64,000 nt of DNA from Chalciporus piperatus (lineage: Eukaryota > Basidiomycota > Agaricomycetes > Boletales > Boletaceae): contig JBBPTG010000085.1 of assembly GCA_038093975.1 (NCBI GenBank), positions 51,008 through 115,007 of the forward strand, written 5' to 3'. The position numbers and the translations under genes were made by a program. A model generated the notes under the pieces. It saw only the letters and a list, made by a program, of their open reading frames with translations. It was not told where the DNA came from and made no database searches. Shown piece by piece: positions 32,243 to 43,764 of the stretch. Numbering within the stretch: the stretch's first letter is position 1; each line of letters begins with the position of its first letter.

Positions 32243-32888
32243 ATGAGCGACAGGGATTCCATTGGCATAGCCCCGCTCGTGACTTATTTCGCAGCCTTCT
32301 CCCCGTTTACCTACGAACCAACCCAATCCGCTGGCGACAACTTTAAGCGTCTCCGCCAAATATGTGGATGGGCCAATAAATCACCTGGACTGCTCAGCGC
32401 CCGACAAAACTTCAAAGATGCTCTCGTTCAGCAATTCAATTTTATCTATGGGAAAGATGGGGACGATTTGGATGCTTGGCGTAATCTTTGTAAGGCTATC
32501 AACATCGAGCCCTTGCCAAACACTCTCGTCGACTGTCGCAGAGTCAGTGAACGTTCTTTGCTCCTCGTTTGAGAGCTGACGGGGCCCGATCATACCTCAG
32601 CGCGTTGGGGGCGTTTATGTGAACATCGTTGACCTCGTCGACACCTACAACACTGGTTGCCATGTGCAGACTTTTGCATCCTTGGACGAGTTGGCGGAAT
32701 ATACGATGAAAACGAAAAGGATCTTCCCGAAGGCGAACGAATACGAGGGTGCATTACTCACGGAACTCTTGCAGGAGATACTCGATGCATACCATAGGAA
32801 GAGGCGGAATGGGAGTCGGAGGAGAAGAATGAGACGGGCTCGTAAACGGGCAGCGGCAACGGGTGGTACAGCCCAACCATCGGTATAG
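32243..32888 (+). CDS. Conserved small fungal protein of unknown function, paralogue 1
   Basis: Two exons (32243-32542, 32601-32888) give 195 residues. The body has PLVTYFAAFSPFTYEP, FKRLRQICGWANKS, FKDALVQQFNFIYG and DLDAWRNLCKAI, then VNIVDLVDTYNTG and LAEYTMKTKRIFPKANEYEG. The end is strongly basic (RRRRMRRARKRAA), suggesting nuclear location or nucleic-acid binding. I recall similar uncharacterised proteins in both asco- and basidiomycetes (FNSIYG and YFPKEN motifs); no function is known to me. The paralogue at 34633 has the same intron position. Confidence 0.75.
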
Positions 32889-33344
32889 TTGGGAGATCGG
32901 GTGTGGTGGTCCGCCCCCCTTTTTTGAATCTGTGTCTATTGTCCAGTGAGGCCGCAGCCTCTTCTCAGACAGTACATGCGGTTTTGTGTGCAGTTCGTAT
33001 GTATCGTGAATGTGTTGTATGTTAGCTGGGACCAGGGTATACATGTGACTCCGCGTTGTGTGGGGGGCAAAGCATAGGTCGACGATCGAGTTCAACATAT
33101 AATGCAATCCGTCCCTTGTGGCCTCCCCAGTTTTGCAGAACAAGATACAGGACCCCGTGGAGTGGTTTCTCTAGAAAACGAGAGTCTTCAATAGGTGCAT
33201 TTCACCCTTCGCTATGAAGCATCCAAAAATGAATCTTCAAGCTTCGATCCTTGGACACTTCGAGAGACACCGAGACGGAGCGCAAACGGTACTGTTACCA
33301 ACCCAAATACCATTTGCGAGTACATGGATTCGTCAAACTCAAAG

Positions 33345-33605
33345 TAGGTGAGGTCGAAATTAATCCAGTACCGATTTCCTGGTGATAAAGTCAACATACA
33401 AAACGAAACTTGTCGATGGAAACTCGCGAACCCCCTGTACTCGCAAGTAGCGTCGGGTGAGCGAACGTCTCACCGAAAAGCCTCAGACTAACCCTAGAAA
33501 AAAATATATCTGACAACGCGTACTAAGAGAACATATCCGCGACTTACAAATAGCGGGCCAGGCCCCACAGCCCTGCAGAATGTGCACGATGTCAACGCTA
33601 GGATG
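33345..33605 (-). pseudogene. GH16 exon relic B
   Basis: Minus strand: VDIVHILQGCGAWPAI exon, then a GTAAGTC donor, a TTCTAG-G-GTTAGTC step, and after a further acceptor EIGTG. This parallels the intact GH16 genes, including the first one-nucleotide exon. No catalytic exon follows, so it is a fragment. Confidence 0.75.
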
Positions 33606-34632
33606 ATTGAGTGGAAGATAGACAATATTAAGGTAAGCAGAAAGCACGCAAGTTTTGCGCAAGCACCGAGCTCGATCATCTTGACGGACTCTGATCGAGA
33701 TCCCCGGAATGCTTCCGACGAACATCGGAGACGAAAGAAAGTTCCGCGATCATGTCGGACGAAAATTTGCTTGTCTGCCTGTCAGCGCCGCGGAGCCAAA
33801 TATACATGTCTTACTAGAACAACTCTCAGTGGAGCAACCGTTGAAAATGACCGAGACTCTGGAGGATTGACCAACCGAGTTCAAGGGAAGCCTTCCAGCA
33901 CTTCAAGGTGAGTCCGTTCTGTAATGCAAGGTCGGGAAGCGCGACAGCATCACTTACCATTGACCAACACGATACCAGTCATGGGGCAACCCCTCAAGTA
34001 ACGAGTTGGAGTGGACCAGCTCGCTGTTAATTTTTTCAACTTTGGATCACAAATTGCGGTGACACTCCCACACCGGCTTACCTTGGACCCAAAGATCCTC
34101 CACGTTACCAGGTCGGATCCTGAGCGTGCCCTACTACATCTCCTTTCCGCAGTCAACGAGTCGTTACCAACCCCGTGCACATCGAGTCCCCGGAACTGCT
34201 GGCGTCGCTGCGAACATATGGAGTAGAACTGTGAAGTGAAACTTTGAATGGGGAAATCAGTTCAACTGACGTTCGATTGATTTCTCAATTCAAAGTTTCG
34301 CAGGGCGAAAACTGTGAGACCTACAGCCTCAAGTCTGAAAATTTCTTGAAGTTACAAACCAAGCTGCGTTGCATTGCCTCGTGTCGCGTTGGATACACAG
34401 CAAAGAACCAAGAATGGATAAATGGATGCTTCCAACAAGTTGCGTCGGATGTGTACAACAACTTACAGCAAATGTCGAACTTGCTGTGTGGTCACAACTC
34501 TCAGACTTAAAAGCGCGTACTACCTCTGAGTCAACGAACCTTGCAGCTCTCTCCGAAACCACTAGCATCCTCTCATCCACCTATCACTCGACGGCACAAC
34601 TAAACACATTAACGCATCCAAGCACCACCGAG
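33606..34632. other. Middle part of segmental duplication copy 2
   Basis: No recognised gene. The open frames differ from those in copy 1, which argues against a conserved protein in this stretch. Confidence 0.4.
34236..34302. repeat. Inverted repeat (hairpin), copy 2
   Basis: Arms near TGAAACTTTGAAT and ATTCAAAGTTTCG are inverted around a short loop, with several mismatches. It is the diverged equivalent of 31844-31909. Confidence 0.7.
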
Positions 34633-35282
34633 ATGAGCGACACGGAGTCCATCGACATAGCCCCACTCGTGGCTTATTTCGCAGCCTTCTCCCCATTCAC
34701 CTACCAAGCAACCAGCTCCGCTCACGACAACTTTAAACGTCTCTGCCAAATATGCGGATGGGCCAAGAAGTCAGCTGAACGGTCCAGCGCCCGACAAGAT
34801 TACCATGACGCTCTCGTTCAGCAGTTCAATTTTATCTACGGGACAGATGAAAATGATTTGGATGCTTGGCATAATCTTTGCAGGGCTATTGACATTGAGC
34901 CCTTGCCAAACACTGTCGACGCATGTCGTAAAGTGAGTGATTGTGCTTTGCTTTTCGTTTTGAGAGCTGGCGGTGCTCAACCATACCTCAGCGCGTTTGG
35001 GACGCTCACGTCAACATCCTTGACCTTGTCGACACATACAACACCGGTCTCCGTGTGCAGACTTTCGCATCCTTGGGAGAGCTGGCCGAATATACCATAG
35101 ACACAGAAAGGTACTTCCCGAAGGAAAACGCATATCAGGGTGGATTACTCAAGGATCTCTTGCGGGAGATACTCAATCCGTACTATGGGAAGAGGCGGAA
35201 TGGGAGTCAAAAGAGAAAAATGAGACGGGCTCGTAGACGGGCGGCGGCGGCGGCGGGTGGTACAGCTGAACCATTGGTATAG
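34633..35282 (+). CDS. Conserved small fungal protein of unknown function, paralogue 2
   Basis: Two exons (34633-34932, 34992-35282) give 196 residues. Exon 1 is exactly 100 codons, as in the paralogue at 32243. Conserved segments are PLVAYFAAFSPFTYQ, FKRLCQICGWAKKS, LVQQFNFIYG, VNILDLVDTYNTG and RYFPKENAYQGGLLKDLL, and the tail is basic (KRKMRRARRRAAAAA). Both copies stay open over both exons despite many nucleotide differences in flanks, suggesting retained function. The start (MSDTESIDIAP) is chosen by alignment with the first paralogue. Confidence 0.75.
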
Positions 35283-35685
35283 TTGGAAGACCGGCTCTGG
35301 TGGTCCGCCCTTTTTGCATCCGTGTCTTTTGTCCAGCGAGGCTGCAGCAACCCGTTGGACTGTCCGACTCAGATTCGTATGTACATGCCGTGAATATATC
35401 ATATGTCAGCTGAGGTGGTCCGCTAGCATGTATTGTGAATCTGCTGTTGGATGCGGCCGGGGAGCGCGACCAGGGTATGTATGCGACTTCGGGTTTTAGG
35501 TTGTGTGGGGGCAAAGCACAGGTCGACGTTCGAGTTCAACATATGATACATTCCGTCCCTTGCGGCCTCCCCAGTTTTGCCTCCAGACGGATATGCAAAG
35601 TCCCATCCGTCCCAATGAACGGCGTGTTACTGTCAATCCCGACTCAGCCCAAACATTAAAAATGTATAAACGCCGCGCGTCACAC

Positions 35686-37156
35686 TTACTCATACATCAG
35701 TTCTGCCCCTCTACTCGCATTCTCCTCGAGTGCGGCCACGATCGCATTCGTATAACCCCTGCCATCGTACCACGTTCTCGCCTTTGGGGGCCACGGAGCA
35801 TCTTGACACGAAAACGCGTGCTGCAGAGCAGTGGAAAAGTCATGAGAGGGGTTGTATGCAAGGTGGTCAAGAGTATTGCTCTTCATGCGGACCTCGATCC
35901 TCTTTGGAGCCTTGAGTTTAGATTTAGAAGTGGACGAACTACCTGGAGAGAGAAATGGAGAAATGGATGGAGATGAGGAGGTTACTAGGGATTCTTCGGG
36001 GGGAGGGGATAACGATATGAGGTCGTTCGGTTGTGATGCGGAGGTGGAGGGTTGTGGAGGCAGATCGACGACGAGTCTAGAGTCTATCATCGTAGGCGGA
36101 CTATGCTCCAATAGGCAAAGCGCTACCTGCCACCCCGCGGTCGAATTACGCGTAGAGGGTTCAGAGAAAAAAGTCAACGACCATATGCGGCCTGGAAGAG
36201 GTGATCAAGGTCAATCATACACGACTGACTGAATGGGTGAACGATGAGGCATACCTCGCGCTATAAATTCGGTCGACACACGACCTGAAACCCTCATCCG
36301 TTTCTGCCAAAGATAAAACTTCATATCTGCCACGAACGCACCCAAATCTCCCTCTATCTCACGTATCGACAAATCATCTGCAGGCAACGAACCTAACACC
36401 AGTGAATCCGTCCCTGTTCCGAACCCAAGTCAACGAAACCGCTCATGAGTTCTCGAGACGAACATCACATCACATACCTGAATTCGAACTCAGAGGGGCC
36501 TTTTGTGTCTCAAACGCTCCTCTCTGAGTTCTTAATGCCTGGAACAACGCCTGATTCGACGTCGCTAGACAAGCTAACCTCACCTCCGACACAGTCTGTT
36601 GGGAAAGAGGGGTCGCGTGGGCCACCATTGACTCGATGATCCCGTCCCTCTTATTCACGATCGCCCAATATATCGGGGAATGTCGTTCGATGTATTGCTC
36701 TTGTAATAGCGCGGAGAAATCTAGGTTGTAGTTTCGACAGGCATCTGCACAGCTGGACAGGAGATCGGGTGAGTCGGGGTTGAGGGCAAGGTCTCGGAGG
36801 AGGGTGAGCACGGTTTGGCGGACCTGTTTGGAGGGACGAGAGGAAGGAAAGGAGAGCATGGGTAGCCAGGATGAACTGGATTGTTTGGGTTGGGATGGAC
36901 CAGGACTAGGACCACCACTGGGACGAGCCCGAGGGGCGTCAGGTATGACATGTTGGAGCGGGCTACTGCCGCTGGGAGCAAAGGTATTGGATCGCCGAGA
37001 CGATTTCTCGTCCACTGCGACACGAGCACTGGCAGACGTACTGCTAGACTGCCCACTTTGACTTGTTGTAGCGATAGTCTCATAGGAAGGAGGTGCATCA
37101 GAACCGTCGCAGGAGTCAACATCATCTACGTCGTGGTACTTGTCGAGCACGACCAT
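35686..37156 (-). CDS. PPxY-motif protein with conserved central domain, paralogue A
   Basis: Three exons (37156-36478, 36392-36255, 36191-35686) give 440 residues. The N-terminal region is disordered and carries DAPPSYETI, a PPxY motif of the kind bound by WW domains of Nedd4/Rsp5 ubiquitin ligases. The central part (RQTVLTLLRDLAL, CADACRNYNLDFSALLQEQ, HSPIYWAIVNKR, RLACLATSNQALFQALR) is helical and somewhat ankyrin-like. The C-terminal part (DMKFYLWQKRMRVSGRVSTEFIARG, VALCLLEHSPPTMIDSRLVVDLP, TWYDGRGYTNAIV) matches paralogue B at 37501. I know no function. Rsp5 recruitment is an inference from the motif alone. Confidence 0.75.
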
Positions 37157-37500
37157 CGTTCAAAACGTTGCTGCGGTTCGATATGGTGAACTCGGATTCA
37201 CTGGACATGTGGGGAGTTTCAGAAATCACTCAGTTCGCACACCCACGGACTTGGCTAAAGCGCATCGCCTCGACCCGACGGAATATGTTCAGGGGCTATG
37301 TTAATAGAGTCCGTTGTGTACAACAATCGATGTATAAAATATGGGATGGAGTAGGCTAGCAGATGACACAGTGCCTGGAAGACCCACTCTTCACAAGCCT
37401 CACCTCCAACCTTCCTCTCATCGTACCATCCGGTAACAAATGCGAATTCCTATTAGTCCGACGCATCGGAAAGAAATCCGTTCACAAATAAAAGGATGGC

Positions 37501-38995
37501 TTACTCATATAGAGGCTGAGACTTATCTCCTAGGGGAGACACGACTGCATCTGTGAAGTTCATACCGTTGTCAGACCACGTGTCTGGTTTCGTCGTAGGT
37601 GCCTCAGCAGCACCTGTGGGGTATTTCGGTCAACCATCGAGATAGTGGATTAGACCTGCACATACCTGGCGTCTCTCCTTTTCCAGTTCGACGACATAGT
37701 TTCCGGTTACCAGATGTCAAGTGAGATGTAATAGAGTTTGATTTCGAGGGTCCGGGAAAATCATCCATCCTATCACGAGTCGCAAGCGTTGCTTGAGGAC
37801 GCACAGATGGAACATCGATCACGAGTTGGGAATCAAAGAACGTAGGTGGACTGGCTTCGAGAAGCGTGACCCTGACGTTCCATACACCTGCCCCTTTCTT
37901 GGACTTCCCGGAACTTTGTGATGGTGGGTTAGTGGAGAAAAACGTAACAGACCACATCCTGCCTGTCGGACGAAATATCGTTGAGAGGAAGTGACGCTGC
38001 AGTTCATACTGATCTCACCTGATGCGATGAACTCGATATTGACTTGTCCGATAGCCCTCATTCGCTTCTGCCAGACAGAAATCTCGAAGTGGGCTGTAAA
38101 GGCTCCTTCACTAGACTGTTGGACGTGGATATCATCCGAGGGACAAGGTCCCAATAAAAGGTTATCCGAAGCTACGGCGTATCCGTCAACACCGTCCATC
38201 CACGACACCATGAGCAAGACCAAACCCACCTGTCTGCAAGCTAGGATACCGAATGCCATCAGTCCGATGAAACGGTGGTCGGCGAACACGCAGCGCCTGG
38301 AACAACACCTGGTTCGAGCTTGCGATACACGCACGTCGTATCTCCGAAATCGTCTGAACGGATAACGGTCTCGCATGGATCAACAATGCCACGAGTAACT
38401 CTTGTCGATAATTCACCACGGCCCAATACATTGGCGTGTGGTCCGCGATGAACGTCTCTTGGAGAATGGATGAGAGTGAGAACTTGTGTCCGCGACAGCT
38501 CTCTGCTGCGGAAGCGAGTATTTCGTGTGCGTTTTGGTGTTCGCCGTTGGCTGAGCGAGAGGATGGATTGACGAGGTCGCTTACGATGGAAAGAATGGAC
38601 TGGCGAGCCCGTTTGGAAGAGGAGGATACGAATGGGATGAGGGAGAGCCAAGAAATGTTCTTGCGTTTCACGTGCTTCTGTAGGCTCTTAGTTCCAGTGC
38701 TGCCTTCGCCTGGGGGAGATGAGGTATTGTTCTCGTCGAGTGGTGACTTTAGTGATTTATCGACCTGTATAGGAGGGGATTTGGGATTCGTGTAACTCGA
38801 GTACACTGCCGGATTGAATAGTTCTGAAGACGACGGCCCACCGGTATCCTGACGCAATGCGGGCGAGCTTGCTTGGTGAATAAGGGAAGGCCGGCGGAGA
38901 GTTATGGCATCGTAAGCAGGTGGTAGGTCACGTACGCCTGGTTCATGGTTGTCGAGCGGCTGGGCTCGAGCTTTCTCGTCCTGGACCAAAGGCAT
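37501..38995 (-). CDS. PPxY-motif protein with conserved central domain, paralogue B
   Basis: Starts MPLVQDEKARAQPL at 38995 and ends PLYE with TAA at 37501-37503. The N-terminal PPxY is LPPAYDAI. Segments shared with paralogue A are RQSILSIVSDL, CRGHKFSLSSILQE, HTPMYWAVVNYR, RRACIASSNQVLFQAL, FEISVWQKRMRAIGQVNIEF, LLEASPPTFFDSQLVIDVP and TWSDNGMNFTDAVV. At least four exons are needed; the last acceptor is at about 37611 and the reading through 37604-37700 without splicing is a false extension. The two genes lie head-to-tail, so this is a tandem duplication. Divergence between the copies is large, so both are probably maintained. Confidence 0.72.
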
Positions 38996-39584
38996 CGCGT
39001 CTATAAGCTGCCAACAGCAATTCGTTGGTCTGCTTCAAATTATAAGCAACCTGATGGGCATCCCCGAAAACGCAACTTCGCAGGTTGTTCACAGATGTGA
39101 CGGCGGTACGCACAGCCCTGCAGGTGCTGCGATTCGCTTGATTGAGGGTTGGGATAGACACTGCCAGCGATGTGTACCAAAATTGAACATGTCTGATGAC
39201 AGCCATCCGCAGCGGACACACCGCGCACCTGTACACCCTCGAACTTGGTTTCCCGATGGGATGAAGGCAACGATGTAAGAATTGGGACCTGGTTCAGCTG
39301 TACCGTGGGAATGTGATTGGTAATCAGAGTCCATTGAACTGGAGATCTACTTATGGTACTGCGCAAAGCCCGCAAGCAAGCCGTGACGCTTACAAAGCAA
39401 AAAAAACCCTAACTAGCTGGAAATCACGACACACTTCGATTTCAGCACAGTAAAATAAGATCGTGTACGATATACTACATGAAGCGGCCTTTAATCTAAA
39501 GAATGAGTAGAAGGATATGTAGTATGAATGTTAAAGTAGTCGAGAATTAAAGAGATGTGTCAGAATGATGTAGTAGCCAAAATG
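38996..39584. other. Intergenic region
   Basis: Upstream of paralogue B. Short minus-strand open frames at 38943-39375 have no known domain. No supported gene. Confidence 0.4.
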
Positions 39585-40142
39585 TTAGTGATATAACTCC
39601 TCGTCCAACTCATCTAGATCGCTCTCGTCTTCTCCACAGGTGACGCGCATCTCAGATGATGTTGAGCCCTCGATTCCTTCCATCGCACTCGCACTCGCAC
39701 TGCAAGCCTCGTACCGCTCGACCGTTGCAACAAGTGCCTCGCACCGCGCCGCCTTCGTCTTCAAGCGAGACTTGAGGGGTATCTGTGGATCAACCCCGAG
39801 ACGTCGATGCAGTTCGAGATGCGCGACCTGTCCCTGAGCCTCCTCGAGTTCATTCCTGGTGGATTCGAGGTGGATTTGCGTCGCTTGCAGAGCCTGGTTC
39901 GAAAGTGCAAGGTTTTCCTGTGCTTCCTGCAAGTGCTGTTGGAGGATCTTGGCTCGATGTGAAGGATTTCGTGGGAGGTGCTCGGGTTTCCTTCCAAGTG
40001 GTATGTTCTCCTTCTCGTTGAGACGATGCATATGCTGATACTGAGCTGCAGAGCGACGTTTTTTGGATGGCCGGTACAGGAGAGCACGACCCATCAAGAT
40101 GCCCTTCACCACTCGAAGTTGTAGAAAAGTTGACCGAGCCAA
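39585..40142 (-). CDS. Hypothetical coiled-coil protein
   Basis: A single open frame of 185 codons, MARSTFLQLRVVKG to LDELDEELYH. A basic N-terminal third (SKKRRSAAQ) is followed by a long helical heptad-rich segment (AKILQQHLQEAQENLALSNQ, HLESTRNELEEAQGQVAHLE) and an acidic end (CGEDESDLDELDEE). I recognise no family. It could be a small DNA-binding or dimerising protein, or a relic of a transposon-borne ORF. The compositional bias supports real coding but not function. Confidence 0.5.
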   Translation of the reverse strand: MARSTFLQLRVVKGILMGRALLYRPSKKRRSAAQYQHMHRLNEKENIPLGRKPEHLPRNPSHRAKILQQHLQEAQENLALSNQALQATQIHLESTRNELEEAQGQVAHLELHRRLGVDPQIPLKSRLKTKAARCEALVATVERYEACSASASAMEGIEGSTSSEMRVTCGEDESDLDELDEELYH

Positions 40143-40934
40143 GAAAGAGCGGCCAAAGTTAAGTCCGAGGACGATTCCTGGGCAGACGCGTTGAGGAGGA
40201 GCCTCAGGAGATGAGCATAATAGGTCCGAGCTTCAACTCCGATGTACGTGCCTCGGGCTTAGGGGCATTTTCAAGGTGAGATGCGAGATTGTACCACATA
40301 GACCTCGGTAAGTCTTGACATTGCAGAAAAGATTATCCCTGTATAGTTCCTCTCAAAGCTCTTTGGTGTCATTTTTCAATACTCATCCCGGTTATTGAGA
40401 TATCACAACATTTCTGGGTCGGATACCCCATCTGGCCTGACATCTAGCCTCATATTTAATCACTACATACGTATCTCTTGAAATGGTAACAAAAAAAATA
40501 GTTATAAACTACTGCACGACATACTACCTACATCTATTGCTGATTTAGTGCTGTATTGGGTACCATCTCGAGTGATCTTTCTGCTGTGTCGTCCACTCAG
40601 GTGGAATCACGGTTCGCCGGGTGTGGCTGTGCGCCCCACCACTACTTACTGCTCTCATCACGCCAAATTCTCGTGTACCTCTTGAGCGCCAGCACTGTTA
40701 ATGGGCCTTGCAAGGATGGCCCAATCGTCCATTTCAGGTCCATCCTCGATGGGTATGACTGGGTCGAAAACACATGCTCATAGTATGTGTATCGCCGAGC
40801 ATCCAAAGCGTTCGAGGGCCACCTCCCACTTGCCAGTAAGATCAAGCATACACGCAAGATCCATCTTCTTAGACCGAATGAAGCTAAGATGTTGCCGCCG
40901 CGGCCCGGGGCTGTTTCTTCACGTCGCAAATCCG
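40143..40934. other. Intergenic region
   Basis: AT-rich around 40360-40540, then no supported gene up to the questin-oxidase-like relic. Confidence 0.4.
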
Positions 40935-41472
40935 TCAGTCGTCATTTTCCCAAGCCTCATCCCTCCCAAGCCCGGGAAATCCCACTGCCCCGGCTTGTCT
41001 CCATGAGTCACCCAACCGAGCACATTCATGAAAACACCAGCGACTCGCTCAAACGCCAGCGTACCGTCCAACCCGGAAATTACAGGCAACGTTTCCTTCT
41101 GGCCCTCCTTGTCGATGAAGCACCGCGGGAGGTCGAGTGCCTTGTGTCCGTAGTTCTGCGCCGCACAATATATCGCTCTGATAAGCTTTGAGCCTGTGTG
41201 GGGATCTGCACCTCCACTGCGCGCGAATTTCACGGACGAAACGTTGGGTGGACGTGGAGTGTTGGTATACGACATCATAAGTCCAGCATCGATCCTGGGA
41301 CGCCCGAGGACGATAATATATGTCGTTGTAACAGGTATGAACGCTCTGAGCAGCTTGACTTTAGCAAAGTTGTATGAAACAACCTTGGGCAGGGAAGGAA
41401 GAAAGTCGCGTTTAACGCGTGGATGAGGATAAAGTCAAACCGCGGGTTCCTCGCGCTTGCCAGATCCTGCAA
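40935..41472 (-). pseudogene. Questin oxidase-like protein, C-terminal relic
   Basis: Minus strand: NPRFDFILIHALNATFFLP, then in another frame PKVVSYNFAKVKLLRAFIPV and VLGRPRIDAGLMMSYTNTPR, then SKLIRAIYCAAQNYGHKALD, FERVAGVFMNVLGW and GQWDFPGLG. After that a second frame change is needed for RDEAWENDD and a stop at 40935. The order (HALNATFFLP ... GRPRID ... YT.TPRPP ... WDFPGLG.D.AW) fits the C-terminal half of the questin oxidase/AflY-like family (Baeyer-Villiger-type enzymes of secondary metabolism) as I remember it. The N-terminal half is absent and two frameshifts are present, so it is dead. Confidence 0.55.
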
Positions 41473-41611
41473 GGATAGTGGTCGTAGTAAGGAATAAATA
41501 ATATTATATATAGTAAGAAGAAGCTCAAACGATGTCGTGTATGATTGTATCCATTATCCAACCCATCCATGGCATAAAACCCCTAAAATCAACGACCACT
41601 GGGAACATATT

Positions 41612-43764
41612 TCAATCCGGAAGTATCAATGTAGTGATGTTCTCGGCTTTCTCGAGGGAATTCACGCCGCCCAGTTGCGACTCGGATAGCGAATTGTATA
41701 TCGGGCACAGGTCGTCCCATGCGTCTACGGACGGCGTCAGTGCAGTCCACGAAGCGAAGTGAGATGCTTACCTGGGAGTGTGCCAATATGATTCCGCACC
41801 CCCGACGGACTCTCGGCCATCACTATGGCGAACCCACTAAAAAAAACTCGTCAACAAGTATTAACATCACAAGGCGGGAGAACTGACGCTTCTAAATGCC
41901 AGTCAATATGACTGCAAAACTGAACATTAGGATAGGCCACTAGTACGAGTTTTATAAGATCGTACCAATGCAGGAACCACGGGCCAGGATTATCGGTCAC
42001 CCATCGAACAACCATCTGTTGACCTTGTATACCAGCTGACGTCACATCTCGACGAACGGGGTTCTTGTAGTTGAAAGTTCCATTGGCACCAGCGCTTTGG
42101 ATGACATCAAAAGCATGCTGCAAGACGAGTCAGACGAGTACATGGTCAGTTGAATACGCACGGACACCATGTAAATGAATCGGGTGCTGCAACGGATATG
42201 AGCCACAGTACACCGCTACTGAGAACAGGAAACATACGGGACCGCCAAAGCCACCATTTGTCATCGTAAGTTCAACAACTTTGTTGGACTCCAACACAAT
42301 GACGCTTCCGTTTGGCATGAGATCAGTTGCCTCTTGTGCACCGCTAAGGATCTGCAGAAGCACAGGCACAGGCGGAGGCCTGTATCGAACGCCATTCATG
42401 TAGTATACTCCGCCGATGTTGTTCGCGAGAATGTGAATATTAATATCTGCTTTCCCGTACTCGGGAACGCCAGGTGCTCCGGGGTTAATGAGAGCGTGAA
42501 GGTTTTGTTCCAGCAAGGGCATCACGCTGGCAGTATGGTTGGTCGTCGGATCTTCGTTTGGCGCGCCGCTATATCGTAAAATGGCAGAATGGAGTCCTCC
42601 CACGAAGCTCGAGTTAGGAGTATTCGGAAGGGCTCTTATCCAGTAGTTGCCGATGGGCTTTGTTGCGTTCATTACAACGGAGTAACGTTGCCCGGGAAAA
42701 ACCTGGAGTAAATCGACCTGGAGGGGCTCCGTCAAAACTCCGTCGGCCTCGATTACAGTGAGGTTGTGCCCGTCGATCGAAAACAAGAAGTATGGAGCGC
42801 AGGACATCCCGACCAAACGGAAGCGATAGCGTTTCCCATATTCGACGTTTACAACAGCAAGTTCTGACTTGGGCCCGCCTTGGTAACGCCCAAGCCCGTT
42901 GATCAGTGTTGAATTAGCGGCGGCACCGATGATATGGTTCATTACTGGCGCGACAATGTGGTACCTTCAAGGGTCCTACTCAGAAATATATTTCGCTGAG
43001 CAACGAGAGCTCACCAGTCAGCAAGGGTTATCACAGTCGTTTCTGAAAGGCTATGTCAGCACGCGATACAGGGATTACATGCCACTTGCCGTCATCCACA
43101 TCGTACAAGTAATGATAAGGATCTTCCGGATCATAGATGACCAAAGGTCCCCTCAGACCGTCGCATGTTTGTGATGAGTAGTGCGAGTGGTACCAATACG
43201 TTCCCGCTTGGTTTCCCACACTGAACCGGTGAAGGAATGTATTGTTCTGGGCAATCGGACATTGTGTGACGAACGATGTGCCATCAACATAGTTGGTGCC
43301 GTTTTGATAGAGTCCGTGCCAATGCTGAAGGAAGGGTGAATTACCTTCCAGAGCTGAAATACAACGTACATACCACACTCGTACTTAGGAACATGTCCGG
43401 ATCCTGTAGTTTATTGATCACATTGAGTGCGAAACGTTCTCCCTACACGAAGGTTAAGTTGGGCGCATTAAGAAAGATATGGTCGGCCACACCTTGTAAG
43501 CCCTGATGAGTGGTCCTGGAAAGGTACCTCCCGCGAGGGTAGTCCTTGGTGATGTTGTTGGAAAGAGTGTCTCCGTGAATGAAAGGAAACTCACGAGCGC
43601 AAGAATCCATCCGGCGCAATCATCTGGTTGGAAATAGTCAAGTTAGTGACCGGTCCGATCAAATGCGGGAGAGGTAGGAGTGGGGCTGTTCGTGAACGCG
43701 AAACGATGGATGCAGCATAGCTGGTTGGAAGAAGGAAAAAGGCGAATAGAAACCAGAGAGACAT
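41612..43764 (-). CDS. Laccase (multicopper oxidase), secreted
   Basis: Starts at the inner Met [17 protein letters not shown] (signal peptide, ATG 43764) and ends TTLILPD with TGA at 41612-41614. The four laccase copper signatures are seen: [15 protein letters not shown] (L1), [18 protein letters not shown] (L2), HPIHLHG (L3, at 42180) and [13 protein letters not shown] (L4). L4 is formed by splicing TG to T at the acceptor before 41911, and the unspliced reading [11 protein letters not shown] is misleading. Laccases oxidise phenols at a type-1 copper and pass electrons to the trinuclear centre, where O2 becomes water; in Agaricomycetes they act outside the cell on lignin-like phenols or pigments. 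Many introns of about 50 nt. The axial residue region after L4 is FAIVMAES. Confidence 0.9.

Larger units (their letters stand above)
30950..33138. repeat. Segmental duplication, copy 1 (~2.2 kb)
   Basis: Similar along its length to 33363-35581. The order in both is GH16 exon relic, unrecognised middle part, hairpin inverted repeat, small conserved fungal gene, and a shared 3' flank ending CCTCCCCAGTTTTGC. Many substitutions and small indels separate the copies, so the duplication is not very recent. Confidence 0.85.
33363..35581. repeat. Segmental duplication, copy 2 (~2.2 kb)
   Basis: Counterpart of 30950-33138, in direct orientation and separated by about 220 bp. It carries GH16 relic B, the diverged hairpin and the second small conserved gene. 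Confidence 0.85.

Noticed and set aside
37604..37700. Unspliced C-terminus of paralogue B ending IPHRCC
   Set aside because: Splicing to 37611 and below restores the TW(S/Y)D...PLYE end shared with paralogue A.
41883..41985. Laccase with a lost L4 copper ligand ([11 protein letters not shown])
   Set aside because: Using the acceptor TTTTGCAG gives [11 protein letters not shown], the normal motif.
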